A DNA stretch of 64,000 nt, taken from Cladorhizidae sp. MBARI D1340-BT2 (taxonomy: Eukaryota > Porifera > Demospongiae > Poecilosclerida > Cladorhizidae). Under the pieces are notes generated by a model, which saw only the letters and a list, made by a program, of their open reading frames with translations, made no database searches and was not told the origin of the DNA. Below, piece by piece: positions 33,758 to 45,046 of the stretch. A program made the translations under genes and the position numbers. The first letter of the stretch is position 1. Each line of letters opens with the position of its first letter. The stretch is taken from the NCBI GenBank assembly GCA_028752905.1, contig JAQNBH010000011.1:28271678-28335677 (forward strand), written 5' to 3'.

Positions 33758-34798
33758 CTTGAGAGAAAAGTGTTTACAATAATGAAAGTGTCATTAGAAT
33801 AAATGGAACGTTCCACATGACACAGCATGGGTATCTGACAGCATATTTACACTGCAAGCTATGGTCATTTATCAGCAGCTTTCTTATAATACCAGCACCA
33901 GCTGTCAACTGAGATAACTGCAGTCTGTGGCAATAATGTTTTCCAGCTATGTATCTAGTGGCCTCTAAACAAACACTTACTTATACAAACAGACATAGCT
34001 ACTATTATAGGTACTGGTTAAAAATTATTTGGTTGAAACAATTTCCAAATATCATGATGTGGGTAAATGATTTTTTAATTTTAATGATTGCATCCAGGAT
34101 GAAACTGGCCACTTAGACTATCAAGTGAACAAATTGGGGGAAATACCAAAATAGGGTGACGGTTTAGTGAATGATTCCATTTGGGATTGAACTGGGAGAT
34201 GGACTACTCCCAAAGTGAACTGACAAAAGGAATTTCCCCTTTATGTATTAAGGTGCAGTACTCCATGAATGCTTTCAAGCTGGTTGTCTCAAACACAGAC
34301 ATATTATACAGGAAGATCCATTATGAATGCTGTTTTTTTTGGATACGAAGGCATCCCACTGAAATTTCTGATAATGCCAGGATAAGAAAAAGATTTAAAA
34401 AGTGTATGGTAATGACAGTTAAAGTATTGCTCTGTACAGCTGTGCCACAATTGCTCAACAGCATTGAAAACGTCGTTAATTTTGATAAAGCAAATGTTGA
34501 TCATAAGGTCATTTATTTTTGATACAATATCTTTTTATTTATTACAGCCCATATCACGATATTACCTGCTAGTCAAATCTCTTTTTTCAGCAGTAGGTTG
34601 CTAAGGCACCAATGATCGAGTACTTTGTCATCATTTACTTTAAGTTCATTGGATATATCTGAAATGTTGGGTCAGAAAGGCCATCTTGCATCTTTACTAA
34701 ATATAGCTAAACAATAATTTCATGTAAAGCTTGGCAAAATTGCAGAAAAAAGCCAACCTAGACTCTTGGAAGTCATCAATATCCTCCACAGGCTGTAA

Positions 34799-34878
34799 TT
34801 TAACAACTATACTGGCTAGAGAATAAAGACTTTTTGTAACTTAACAACTACACTGGCTAGAGAAAAAAGACTTTTTGA
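34799..34878. repeat. short direct repeat, two ~42-bp copies
   Basis: The block aacaactatactggctagag...aaagactttttgtaactt is followed immediately by a second copy. Confidence 0.75.
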
Positions 34879-35229
34879 CTACGTTAATGATATAAATAGA
34901 GTAAGTTATGAGCATTTGAACTGATGTTTTTTCCCCAGGTAAGTTGCTTCCTTTTCAATTATTTAAGACTACCTAATCGTTCAAAACCTTGTTACAATAT
35001 TATGTACATAGCAAAAGGACAAAGTAATAACAAGGAAGAGGTTGAGAAGGTGGCCAAAATTATTTCTAAAAATGATTAATCTTGACAGGTCATTCAAATT
35101 TTCTATTTGTTTGGTTTTCTTGAATTATGTAGAATTTTACTAAATGTTTTGGCATCTTCCCATGTGTAGTCATGAGGGATCAAGGGGGCAAATAGATGTA
35201 GTCAGGAGACATCAAGTGGGCCAAAGCAA

Positions 35230-36135
35230 CATAATGGCCAATTGAGTATTCACTACTGAGTGACCAATCTGCAGTTTCAGATAAAGATCTCAAACTGTCA
35301 TTCCTATGAATCTAATGTAAAGGAGAATGGTGTAATCTTACTACGGTGAAGGTTGAACTATAGCAAGGTAGCATGCAATGTAGTAACCAACAAAATATGA
35401 GGTATATTATAAGATCTGTATGGCTTTATAGAGAGAGCTTAATTATGTTGATGGCATGACTTCCAGTGACTTCCATATATTATATGATAGTTTAGTGCAC
35501 TGGTACTAACCCCAAACAAGGTTTTAAAAACTAGCCAAAACTTTATTAAAAATTACAAATGAATAGAGTTGTTACAAGGTAAAAAGAAGGAGAGGATAAA
35601 TAATTTCTATAATATAGTACAGTGTTTTTAGTTATCTCCTTATAGTCAAGTTATTCCATTTTTTATAATTTTTTTAATTCCTCAAAAAATATTTATATTT
35701 TGTATTTCAGTGATCTCTGGTAGACTTCTACAGGCCTGTTTTATGTGTGCCATCTGAAGGTGACATGGAGTTGGCCGAAGCGATGTAAGTGCCAATTGAG
35801 TAGTCAATGCTGAATGAGCAATCTTTAATTTAAGATCAAGATCTCAGACACTTATTCTGAATTATATATACCAAAAGTAGAAGAGAATGATGCAACCTCA
35901 TTAGAATCTGAGATGATAAGGCTTGACAAACTCAAATGGAGAAGGCAAAAAGCATATATCTAGCCTACCATATATTACAAATGCAACCTATAGAAGGGTA
36001 GAGGTTGAACTAAGTTTGGAAGCATAGAGTGTTAGTTTCATAATTAGATCAAGTTGGTAGCTTTTAAAATCTTTGTGGCTGGTAAAAGTGAGAGCTTAGT
36101 TATGTTGAAGGCAGTGACTTCCGGTTATATGTATA
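35230..36135. repeat. two-copy tandem duplication; part of the inverted-repeat core
   Basis: 35.23-35.48 kb and 35.79-36.13 kb share ordered blocks: caattgagta, agatctca, gttgaacta, gagagcttaattatgttga and cagtgacttcc. The reverse complement of 53.19-53.33 kb matches the 35.79-35.90 part (agatcaagatctcagac, accaaaagtaga). The inverted similarity between window halves therefore continues inward of the arms. Confidence 0.65.
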
Positions 36136-36300
36136 TAATACATCTGATATGCACACAACAAACTTGTGAATATATTCATTGGTGACAATTATGGTTACAA
36201 ATTGTTTAAAGCAAATGTCAAACAGATTATTATTTTCAATGAACTCTCATCTCAGTTGACATAATAACATTATAATCAACTTCTCAATAATCAACTTCAA

Positions 36301-36378
36301 ATTGTATTCACTCGACATTTCGACTAGATGCTCTAGCCTTAGGCTAAGCATCCAATTGAAATGTTGAGTGAATACAAT
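36301..36378. repeat. imperfect hairpin, ~32-bp arms
   Basis: The left arm starts attgtattcactcgacattt. The reverse complement of the right arm starts attgtattcactcaacattt, with a 13-base loop around ctagccttaggct. One arm resembles intron sequence near SRCR exons elsewhere (50180-50215), so the hairpin looks like a local inverted copy of intronic DNA. Confidence 0.75.
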
Positions 36379-36396
36379 CAGATTATTATTGCTTAC

Positions 36397-36579
36397 TAGT
36401 TTGACAGTTCACTCCAACATCTTCACTGTGTGCACAATTATGGACTCCAATTGGTCTAGCACTACAGTTAAACAGACTCATCTCATCCCCGACAAAATTG
36501 ACATCGTCCAACCATATCCTCCCAGTACCTTAAGCAACAGCAAATGTAGTAAGTGTTGTAGCTCCAATAGCAGAATATG
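36397..36579 (-). pseudogene. 3' part of an SRCR exon, truncated and with a stop
   Basis: Minus-strand sequence from the donor |gtaagc (36391-36396) back to 36579 encodes the last ~60 residues of an SRCR domain (YSAIGATTL, GRIWLDDVNFVGDEM, LFNCSA, HSEDVGVNC). A TAA interrupts it just before GTGRIW, and the usual Cys of VNC is Phe. At 36579 the homology stops inside LGYS and retroelement sequence begins, so the upstream half was lost at that junction. Closest in sequence to the plus-strand exon at 45888. Confidence 0.82.
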
Positions 36580-36586
36580 GAGACAT

Positions 36587-36611
36587 TGTAGATCACAGAA
36601 GTTGATCTACA
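36587..36611 (+). repeat. 25-bp palindromic LTR remnant
   Basis: tgtagatca, 7 bases, then tgatctaca: a perfect 9-bp inverted pair with TG...CA ends. It is directly followed by the primer-binding-like sequence. It looks like the two ends of an LTR joined after an internal deletion. Confidence 0.5.
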
Positions 36612-36827
36612 ACACCGGTAGCAGCGAAAGGAAACTAACCTAGCTAAGAAAAACGCTACCTCCTGAAAGAAAGAAAAAAAGAAGAGAATAGCCAGTAATC
36701 AACTAGTTAGCTAAAAGTGTTGCTACTATACTGTGTGTAGTTGTTTGGTGTTTGATAGCTCAAAGCAACCAGCTTGCAGTCTTAGATAGTTGTATCTCTT
36801 TGATGATTTGATTGTCAATTGTCAATT

Positions 36828-37472
36828 ATGGACACCAGAAAATACAAGAACGATAACCCAAGCCCATTAGATCTCGACAGTGAGTCCTCGACATCGACTA
36901 TGGCTCCACCAAACAGCCAAGTAGAAGACATGGTCAAAGTGATGATGCAAATGACCATGGCCATGGCAGAGGAAAGGAGAGAAGACAAAAACATGCCCAA
37001 CTAGCAGAGGACAGACGACAAGATGCAGAGGAAAGACACCCGGCAGAAAAAGCAGAGAGAAAAGCGGAGAAGGAGGAGAAGAAGCGACTGGAGGAAGAAC
37101 AACGTCGCAGAGATGATGAGAAGCATCGTTAGGAGGACCTCGACAGGGAGGAGAGACGCAGAGGCGAGGAGGAGGATAGATGCCTGAGAGACGAACAAAG
37201 GGACAAGAGAAGAGCAGCCAAAGACGCACCACAGCTACCAAGAACTAATAGATGGCCAAGACATTGAAAACTTTAAAAAAATGTTCAGTGACCATATGAC
37301 GTTGTACGAGGTGGACAAGGGATATTGGGCTGCAAACCTGATTGCAATACTGGATGAGAAGTCCCTAAAATTTCAAAGCAACTTACTGCTTGAGGAAAAG
37401 AAAGATTTCGATGTGCTATGTGCAAGGTTAATCGACTTCCATGGCGTCCCCCCCAGTACCTATAGGATATAG
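36828..37472 (+). pseudogene. gag, N-terminal and capsid part (broken)
   Basis: From the ATG at 36828 a frame runs to TAG at 37002-37004. A highly charged Glu/Lys/Arg-rich stretch (36990-37260) follows in another frame, likely a coiled coil. A further frame at 37281-37472 reads MFSDHMTLYEVDKGYWAANL and ends at TAG. This resembles the start of a Gypsy gag capsid. At least two frame breaks make it non-functional. Confidence 0.6.
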
Positions 37473-37531
37473 TGGAGAGATTTAAGACTGAAAACTAATG
37501 AAACTTACCAACAAGTCCTTCAAAGACTACA

Positions 37532-37726
37532 ATGCATGTGGAACAGCTGGACCAAGGCACAGAGATGAAAGAGGATATATCAGAGCTGGAGAGGTTGGTG
37601 GATTTGATGGAGTCAGGAATAAAGACATGGGTCAGGCAGCAACACCCCAAGTCTGCAAGGGAAGCAGCATGTCTCGCAGATGAATACCTGCACTCACTGC
37701 CAAAGCACGAGGAGTACAGGAGATGA
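37532..37726 (+). pseudogene. gag SCAN-like segment
   Basis: The frame reads ELERLVDLMESGIKTWVRQQ then HPKSAREAACLADEYLHSL. The pattern LE.....ME..I..WV....P.SA.EA..LAD.Y matches the C-terminal capsid region that gave rise to the vertebrate SCAN domain (known to derive from Gmr1-like gag). Ends at a TGA. Confidence 0.65.
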
Positions 37727-37965
37727 AGCCGACCCGAAGGTCCCAGGTCGTTGGGAACATCAGGATGGCATGGAGGAAGGGCAGGGGCAGCAAAGCAGCA
37801 CCGAACATAAAGTACAGCCACCTCAGCAACCCCATCCTCACTAATCTAAACCTCTACCAGACCAAGCATGAACAGTAACTCAGGAGAAAGGCCACAGAGA
37901 CCCCCAGCATTTGACGCAACCAAAAGGTCCACATTGCTGCACAGTGCCCAAAGAAAACTTGTCTG

Positions 37966-38343
37966 ATGGCAGAGACCGAGGGGATAAAGCTCAAACACAT
38001 AATGGGCCGAGTTAATGGTCGGAAAGTGAAAGGGTTGGTCCTGGACTATGGCTGCCAAATCACCCAGATCCATCCAAGATGGTTGCCCCACCATTACAGA
38101 AGAGAAGCACCTGCTAACATGAAGTGCGTCCATGGGTATATCAGGAAGTTCAACACCACCCTGATCAATTTAGAAATCCAAGGGAAGAAGACTCGCACTA
38201 GAGTCGTTGTGAACCCAAGGCTGCCCTCGGATGGAATTGTTGGCATGGACATGATGCCAAACATGGATTTGTCACTGGGCTGCTTGGCTACAAGCAAAGA
38301 GTCGAAAGACACAAAGAAAAACAAGAGAAGACGACAGAGATGA
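37966..38343 (+). pseudogene. retroelement aspartic protease-like segment
   Basis: The frame gives KVKGLVLDYGCQITQIHPRW, where retropepsins have D-T/S-G. Here it is D-Y-G, so the active site is altered. A later GIVGMDMMPNMDLSLGC fits the typical ILG-D-L block. The frame ends at a TGA at 38341-38343, with a Ser/Glu-rich linker frame (38374-38622) after it. Confidence 0.6.
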
Positions 38344-38664
38344 CTCGTCACAACCACCTCAGACTCAGACGAATTGGAGAAGCATTCAGAAAGCAGCACG
38401 TCCATGAACATGAGCCCAGCATCAAGCAAGGATATGAGTCAACCATCCTCCAATGATCACAGCCCACCCTCACACACAGAAGAGAGCCAGAGGTCCCAGA
38501 TGGACCTGGAAGAACAGAGTTCTACAGAGGAAGAAGATTGCAAAGCAGCAGTCAAGAACCTGTCGTGCTTCTCAGACAGCATGTTTTCTCCTACCAGAAA
38601 GAGAGAAATGATGTCCAGATGACAAAAAAGGCAGGAAAGACATCTGCATACGACTAAGTGGGGA

Positions 38665-39320
38665 GTGCCAATTGAGCTGGATGGAGGGGTTGACAAGCTT
38701 AAAAAGGCTCAGCAAGCAGATTATTCCTTGAAAGACATCAGGAAAGCATGTGATAGTGGAAGAGGCCCCTACTTTTTACAGGATGGAGTGATCTACAGAA
38801 GAGCGAGTCTGCCCACTCAAGAAAATGAACTCCAACAGTGCTGCTGAGGCAGTACTGAGAGATCACCCTGAGGCTAGCCCATTTGTCACTGCTGGCAGGA
38901 CAACTGGGCAGAACCAAGATGACAAATCGTATTCACAGGCAATTTTTATGGCCTGACCTGAGAAAGGACGTTGCTGAAATGTGCAGACGATGCCAGACAT
39001 GCCAGAAAACGGCCAAAGGTACCACAAGAAAAGTGCCACTAGTCTCACTTCCCATCATAGAGATGCCCTTCAAGCGTATTGCGATGGGCATGATAGGTCC
39101 ACTGCCAATAACAGAGGAAGGGCACAGATATATCTTAACAATTGTTGACTATGGGTCAAGGTACCCGGACGTAATACCTCTGAGGACCACAACAAGCAAA
39201 GACATTGCCAAGGCACTGGTCGAGTACATGTCCAGAGTGGGTCTGCCGGAGGAGATCATCACAGTCAGAAGATCGAACTTGACCTCGCTACTGATGAGAG
39301 AGAAGTGTATGGGTTACTAG
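38665..39320 (+). pseudogene. integrase (broken), upstream of RT
   Basis: 38665-38847 holds the pre-zinc segment (DGVIYRRASLP). 38883-39320 holds the zinc-binding region, where GHLG is GQLG (second His missing) and C-RRC-x2-C is kept (CRRCQTCQK). It also holds the catalytic core: GPLPITEEGHRYILTIVDYG has the first Asp, but the expected T-D-x-G-x-N-F is TVRRSNL, losing the second Asp. The frame ends at TAG. Beyond it, HPQTD-like and FHIN-ML-like remnants appear in other frames. Confidence 0.8.
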
Positions 39321-39526
39321 GTATCTCTGCAATAAAGATGTCGGCGTAACATCCCCAAACCGACAAAGCAGTGCTCTCAACAACCACCTACCGTATCCAC
39401 ATCCCGTATTCCCAGAAATGAAACAGGATGTTCCACATCAACATGCTAGCATGACGGGAGTCTCCATCTGCCATCTACTTACTGGGTTTAGAGGAGGAAG
39501 AGCAAGCAGAGCAGGAGAAAAACTGG

Positions 39527-40155
39527 ATGCAGGCATGGTCAGAGCAAGACTCACCAAGAGCAGTCCCAGACATCAACCCAAAACTGAGTCAGGAGCAGGC
39601 TGATAACATAAATCATCTGCTGCAGCGACACAGAGCTATTTTCGCTACCAAGCCAGGGAGGACTGACAGGGCAATGATGAAAGTCGACACAGGTGAGGCA
39701 ATACCAGTCAGCTTCCCACCCTACAGAGTTCCTCATGCCAGAAAGCCGGTGGTGCAGGAAGAAGTCAGAGAGATGCTGAAAGCTGGCATCATCAGGACCA
39801 GCCATAGCCCATGGGCAGCGCCAGTAGTGATGATCCCAAGGTCAGACGGCTTGCTGAGGATGTGCATAGATTATAGAAAACTTAATGCCGTGACTAAGCC
39901 AGATCCCTTTCCGATACCTAGAACAGAATATATCCTGGACGACATGGCGGCGGTTCGATTCCTGACAAGATCGATCTAACAAAAGGGTACTACCAGGACC
40001 CAATGGAGGAGTCATCGAAAGACAAGAACAGCATTTGTAACTGAATTTGGGAAGTACGAGTTTAAAGTCATGCCTTTCGGTCTGCTTGGGGCCCCTGCGA
40101 ATTTCCAGAGGCTTATGAACTCAATTTTTGGAGACATGCAAGGCAGAGGGGTGGC
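39527..40155 (+). pseudogene. reverse transcriptase N-terminal part (broken)
   Basis: The frame to 39979 reads a linker, then FPPYRVPHARKPVVQEEVRE, GIIRTSHSPWAAPVVMIPR, MCIDYRKLNAVTKPDPFPIP and ILDDMAAVRFL: RT blocks 1-3 of Ty3/Gypsy. A stop at 39977 and a frame change separate it from [25 protein letters not shown] and [10 protein letters not shown] (39970-40140). The sequence stops before the catalytic YxDD. Confidence 0.85.
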
Positions 40156-40202
40156 CTATCAGGGGTGGATCCAGGAATTTTAGATTGGGGGGGTTGATGA
40201 AC

Positions 40203-40470
40203 TACTCACGGCCATAGCCAGGGGTGTTTCCATGCTGCCCGGAAATCCTTCCCCCTCTTTCCTGAATCATGATCAGATCATTAATCATTTTGCAAGAAAG
40301 CACCGTCCTGCATTTCTCTTGGCAATTATATAACAAGACATATCATCACCAACATTATTATAACAAGAAATGTAAAATTGATCATTAAAAAAAATTGTGA
40401 TTGATAGTGCAAGTGCTCAGGAACCCCCCTTAATTATTCCTGGCTATGGTCCTGGCTGCCTACCTACTAA
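40203..40470. mobile_element. possible MITE nested in the hAT end
   Basis: cggccatagccagggg at 40208 and the inverse tcctggctatggtcctg at 40439 form an inverted pair about 250 bp apart. The interior is non-coding, C-rich at the left and AT-rich at the right. No target duplication was defined. Confidence 0.4.
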
Positions 40471-40625
40471 CAACCTAAGGAAGATGCTGGGGTGGATCGA
40501 GGAATTGAAAGGTACAGGGGGTGGGGGGTGCAGGGGAACTAGCCCATGCACACTGTACTGTGTAATGAATAAGAATATTTATCAGCTTAAAAGAACAGCA
40601 ACTAAAGATAAACAGGAAACAATTT

Positions 40626-42582
40626 TCAGTTAATAAATAGTGAAGCTTGAAAGAGCCTTCTCGGGTGACACTGCACAAAAGCATGGCAGATATCATCAAC
40701 TGACACTCTCATTCCATAGTTTATGGCTATTACAGCAAGATTAGAAAAGTTTTGTTCAGTCAAAGTCGACCTTGTATATGTCTTTATCCTCCTGAGCAAA
40801 CTAAATGATCATTCTGCTTCAGCACTGGTGATAGGCAGAGTGCAAGCAATGACTAGTAAGCAATGAATGTTTGGGAAAGGAGTCAGAGTCACAAGAGCTA
40901 AGAAGAAGATTGTTGGGGATGCTAGCCTCATCTTTGTCTCGCTTATGCTCCCACAAATTGCCATCTTCTTAGTTCACTTTTGATATTTTGAGAGACAAGG
41001 AACATGGAAGATCTTGTTCCCAGTAGAGAAGGTCATCTATATGTTGTGATAGTTGAACACTCTGATTGCAGTTGAGCACTGAAGGCACAAGGCACAAAAG
41101 CGTATGACTTTGTTTTCTCTCACCTTGAAATCTTTCCTCCAACTGGTTAATGATTGAATCCAGCACTGGTATAGCAATGACTCTCTTGTAATGCTCTTTT
41201 GCTGATTGACTTGGAGTGTTGCTTCGATTCCGTTGAATGCTTGTCTTTCTTGGAACACTCTCTCACTCACACCAATTGACTCAGCCAGTTGAAGTACCTC
41301 ACAATACCACAAGCTAAAAATGTCTTTCTGGGGGTTTTCAAGCATTCAATTGCTTCAGTAACTTTGTTATAGGCCTCATATATATCTTGATCCTGCTTCT
41401 GAAGTTTTGAAGCAAGTATTTTCACTTCATCAAGAACATTCTTGGTGATTATAAAAACAGTGAGCAGCTTTCAGCCTTGTGCTTTCACTCTTGTCTCAGT
41501 ATCCCAATTCCAGCTTCCATCTGATGAGCCTAAATTTGGGTAATCAGTAGGACACAAAATGGCATCTAAGAAAGTGATAAGTGGCTCATACATTTCAAAA
41601 ACACTAAAGCATGTATGTCTCTCCACCCATCTTGTTTTACACATTCCTGGAAGCTTTCTTGCTTTTGAAGAAGGCAAGAATTCATTTGACTGTAAGTTCA
41701 AAAAGGTTTTGCCTCTTAGGGCTGTGAGCTAAAAAGAGGTGTGCTTCATTTATAACTAAAATCAATTTTCGTACTTCCTGAACAAGACATGCTCTGGCAA
41801 TTGACAGTGTGAGTAGCAGTGTGGTACAGAGCTAGTGGGCTGACCTCCTTAACTTTAGATTGGACTCCTGCAATGCCGGATGACATCACAGATGCTCTAT
41901 CATAAGCTTGCCCTCTAATTCCAGAGGGATCTAAAGAAACTGAAGGACTAGAAACTGTTTCAAGAAACTTTCTTGAAATGGATGAAGCAGTGGCTCGGTC
42001 CAATTAGACAAAGCAAATCAGGCACTCCTTGATATGAGGATCAGTGGGAGAGGACAGATCAACATACCTGAAGCACACAGAAAGAATCTCTTGATTAGAA
42101 TGAGGATCTGTGGCAATCATGGTGAAAGGCAATTTTTTTCTCGGAGCTGTTCAGTTATATGCTCTGTGAATAACCTCATTTTGAATGGTCTTGCTGGTAT
42201 ATATACTTCGCGTTCCTTTTAGCTGAGAGAAGGTATTTGTGTTACTGTAGGAGCTTATCTGTCTTAGCCAAAAGCTGAAGTGTGGCTACAAAATTGCCCC
42301 TGTTGACATCTTCATCTGAGAAATCCACTCTGTAGTCAGAGTGGCCTCTGAATGGTAGTGCTTGCTTTGCCAAAAACTCTACATCCAAAACTATCTGCTG
42401 GAGAACATGCCTGTTCTCTTCAGCTTGTTGGTTGCTCTGTTTCAATAGCCTTGTATCTATCGTTTCATTTGGTTGGTTAAAATTTCTGACAAAAAGGTCT
42501 ACCCTCTCAGCTGCATGGCAGTGCATTTGAGTCTGATCATGGCATACAAGTACACCATCCTTGCGAAGTTTAAACTTGACGA
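40626..42582 (-). pseudogene. hAT/ZMYM1-type transposase, broken
   Basis: Ordered minus-strand segments in several frames. 42242-42526: HCHAAERVDLFV and FRGHSD...NRGNFVATLQLLAK, the DUF4371 start. 41746-42003: SGIRGQAYDRASVMSSGIAG, the D-G-A-S block, where the expected Gly is Arg. 41471-41701: CKTRWVERHTCFSVFEMY then SSDGSWNWD. 41037-41345: a mid region. 40626-40850: an LPIT-AEAE-FSLLRR-like C-terminal dimerisation block, ending in TGA at 40628-40626. Frameshifts separate most segments, and the N-terminal zinc finger part is absent. The family is clear and the gene is dead. Confidence 0.82.
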
Positions 42583-44694
42583 AATAGGGTGCAAGTTAGT
42601 TTGGATTATAGTCGTCTTGCCATTCTTCTAACTTTTATATTCACAGATATACAAGATTTATTTAGTCCGACCACCTGCAGAACCATTTACAGATGTGTAA
42701 CCTATAGTAGTATAACAAACTGGTCAACACTTACTCTACTGCTAAAGCCTTCTATATCTCTAAAGCTAGACTGAAATCTTCTGCTAGAGTAGATATGCAT
42801 AACTTACTAGCATCATGCTCTCAAACTAACGTAAAAATAAACTAAATTAATTCCCATTCAACTGATGGAACTTCCTCAGTTATTCATGCATCCATAACAA
42901 TAGGACAACAATATATCAAACATTTCTTTAAAGTTTGGTAACTTTAATTGAACTAGGTTCAATATGATGTACAATGTACTTGTGATACTTTTTCTTTTCG
43001 TGTGTCGTTAAACACTCCCTGCAAACTGGAAGATTGCATGCAAGAAGTGAATAAGCAAGTAAGCAAGTATTTTTTATTCAATGGAACTTGCAGCAACTGC
43101 TATTCTAAAGTCTATAAAAAAAAATCCATGAGATATATTAACATAAAGCAGGAAATGAAATCACCTACTTCTGACTCAATTTCTGGAGATAACTCAGGAG
43201 ATCATGCACTGATGATGGTAGCTTAACAATTTATCAGTATATCAATTATTTTGGAAGTATGATAACTTCAATGGAACTAGGTCAAATTTGAAGTAATCCA
43301 CATTGTATTTCAATCACTCTTCAGTTGCATCAGTTCTGTTGATCATGTCCTACAAATTTGAAGATAGCATTATGAAAGTCAATAAGCAAGAAAACAAGAA
43401 TTTCTCTTTCAGTGGACTTGCATAACCATTGTGTATGATTTCAACCAAATGTACCCTACTATATCCTCAAGACTATAAAAAAGTCTTCTTTTTTAACATA
43501 GGCAATTTGTTATCATGTGTTAGACATTTGATTTTTTTTAAGCCAACGTATGTTGTAAAAGGATAATTCTGTTACATACATAAAGTATAGTTCTGTTACA
43601 CTGTTTGTCTCCTTTCAGTTTGGCAAGATCAAGGACCTAAAGAGAGGGGAAAAAAGAACAGTCAAGAATTTGTGTGGACACTTTAATAAAGTTGTAAAAC
43701 AAACCTCAACTTTAGAATCGTGTTTATTTTTTATTTTTGTGTGTTTTTTTCTCTTGGCTCGGTAATTTTTACATTTTCTCTCAAACTTTTAGTATCATGT
43801 GAAAGCTCTTTCTTCTGTTCAATAAAACGCGAACTTTGAAAAAGAACAAATGTATGGTCAAGATACAATGAATGGGTGTATATACCTCTTGAAAAAATTT
43901 GACCACTACATACAATCTCTCATAAAAATGTAATGCTACCTAGCTGGCCCATTCTCAAAGTTTTATTGAAGCCTACTGAACAACCACAGCCAATTTAGCT
44001 GTAAATTTGTCCTTCCCTAAAGGAGTTACAGCTGCCCCCAAAAATGGGGCTTACTACTGACTGTATACCTTACCTAACCCTACCTAACCCCAATATTTTT
44101 ATGTAAAGCGCTAAGAGATCTTTTGGGCATAAAATCACTTGGATAGGGATTAAGGTAGCCTTGAAGGTGGACAGTTTTTTAAATCCCCCTTAATTCAGGT
44201 CCTTGTTAATGACTTGCAAGCCTCGTGCTCTCCTAATATCCAAAATCTAGCAATAAATGAAATTACTCTCTCCTACTCAATTGATGGAGTTTCCTCAGGT
44301 AATCATGGACTAATTATGAAAGCCCAAGAATACATCAGCAATATAAAAAATTTCTTTGAAGAATTGTGGAACTAGGTGAAATCTGATGTATTCCCTATTG
44401 TACTTAGACACTTTTTTTTGCATGTGTCCTGTCAAGCATGCCCTGCAAAGATTGCATGGAGGAAGTAAATGAATGCTAGGCCTTGTGTGGTGAGGAAATG
44501 TTCAACCAAAAAATCAATTTGAAATCACTAGCTGCCGGTCTAACACTACACACTGATCTGTGTAAATTATTGATGTCATCAGATTGAATTGTAAATAGCT
44601 AAGGGTACTATAATTACTTGCAGCTTTCAAGGAATACCAGCTCAAAAATTGAGTGTGGTGATCATTTCCATTTTAGTTCACATTTTAATTAAAG
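42583..44694 (+). repeat. copies of SRCR-flanking intron sequence, no exon
   Basis: Repeated blocks found beside SRCR exons at 48.9, 50.1-50.4 and 51.4-51.8 kb: gtgcaagttagtttggatta (42589) and gcaaactggaagattgcatg (43020, with diverged copies at 43355 and 44445). A 43002-43226 frame reads CKLEDCMQEVNKQ, but other copies do not keep it open. The region appears to be tandem SRCR units whose exons have been lost. Confidence 0.55.
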
Positions 44695-45046
44695 GAGGAA
44701 CTTCGTGCTCACATTGCTCAACACAAGGAGCCATCAGAGTGCAAGGAGGCACAGCTCCTAGGGGACATGTGGAAGTCTGCAACAACAATCTCTGGTGGTA
44801 CAGTGTGCGATGATGAATGGGGAGCTGCTGAAACACAAGCTGCATGCAGAGAGTTGGGATATTCTGCTATTGGAGCTATAACTCTTACTCTATTAGATGT
44901 TGTTGATGGTATGGGGAGGTTATTGTTGGATGATGTCGATTGTGTTGTGGTCGGGGATGAGATGAGTCTGTTTCACTGTAGTGCCAATCCAATGTGAGTC
45001 CATAATTGTGTACACTATGAAGATGTTGGAATGAGCTGTCAAACTA
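44695..45046 (+). pseudogene. SRCR exon a, frameshifted and with a stop
   Basis: Acceptor taattaaag|, donor |gtaagc. The first part reads GAIRVQGG and VEVCNNNLW. One extra base in ctctggtggtacag shifts the frame to GTVCDDEWGAAETQAACREL. There is an extra Val codon in DCVVVGDEM, and a TGA at 44995 replaces the codon before the V-H-N-C block. The exon is 352 bp, not a multiple of three. Splice sites survive but the domain cannot be made whole. Confidence 0.85.

Larger units (their letters stand above)
36580..40159 (+). mobile_element. Gypsy LTR retroelement, Gmr1-like order, 3' truncated
   Basis: The element starts with a vestigial LTR (36587-36611) and a primer-binding-like acaccggtagcagcg. 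It then carries gag, protease, integrase and finally reverse transcriptase, all on plus and all broken. Integrase before reverse transcriptase is the reverse of ordinary Ty3/Gypsy order and matches the Gmr1 group. RT stops around 40155 where a hAT end begins, so the catalytic YxDD block, RNase H and 3' LTR are gone. Base composition is markedly less AT-rich than in the flanks. Confidence 0.82.
40160..42582 (-). mobile_element. hAT element (ZMYM1-like transposase), one end lost
   Basis: The plus strand at 40160 begins caggggtggatccaggaatt, a typical hAT terminus, exactly where the Gypsy RT ends. A second subterminal-like block, ggggtggatcgaggaattga, lies at 40489. The transposase reads on minus. 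The distal end is missing: at about 42582 the transposase breaks mid-domain and SRCR-intron-type sequence (gtgcaagttagtttggatta) begins. The target duplication cannot be checked. Confidence 0.72.

Noticed and set aside
36867..37241. Minus-strand 124-codon hydrophobic frame
   Set aside because: Antisense of the charged gag region; a Glu/Lys-rich plus strand gives Leu/Phe/Ser-rich antisense.
43002..43226. 74-codon frame CKLEDCMQEVNKQ as an exon
   Set aside because: Other copies of the same block are not kept open or spliced in a consistent way; better read as repeated intron sequence.
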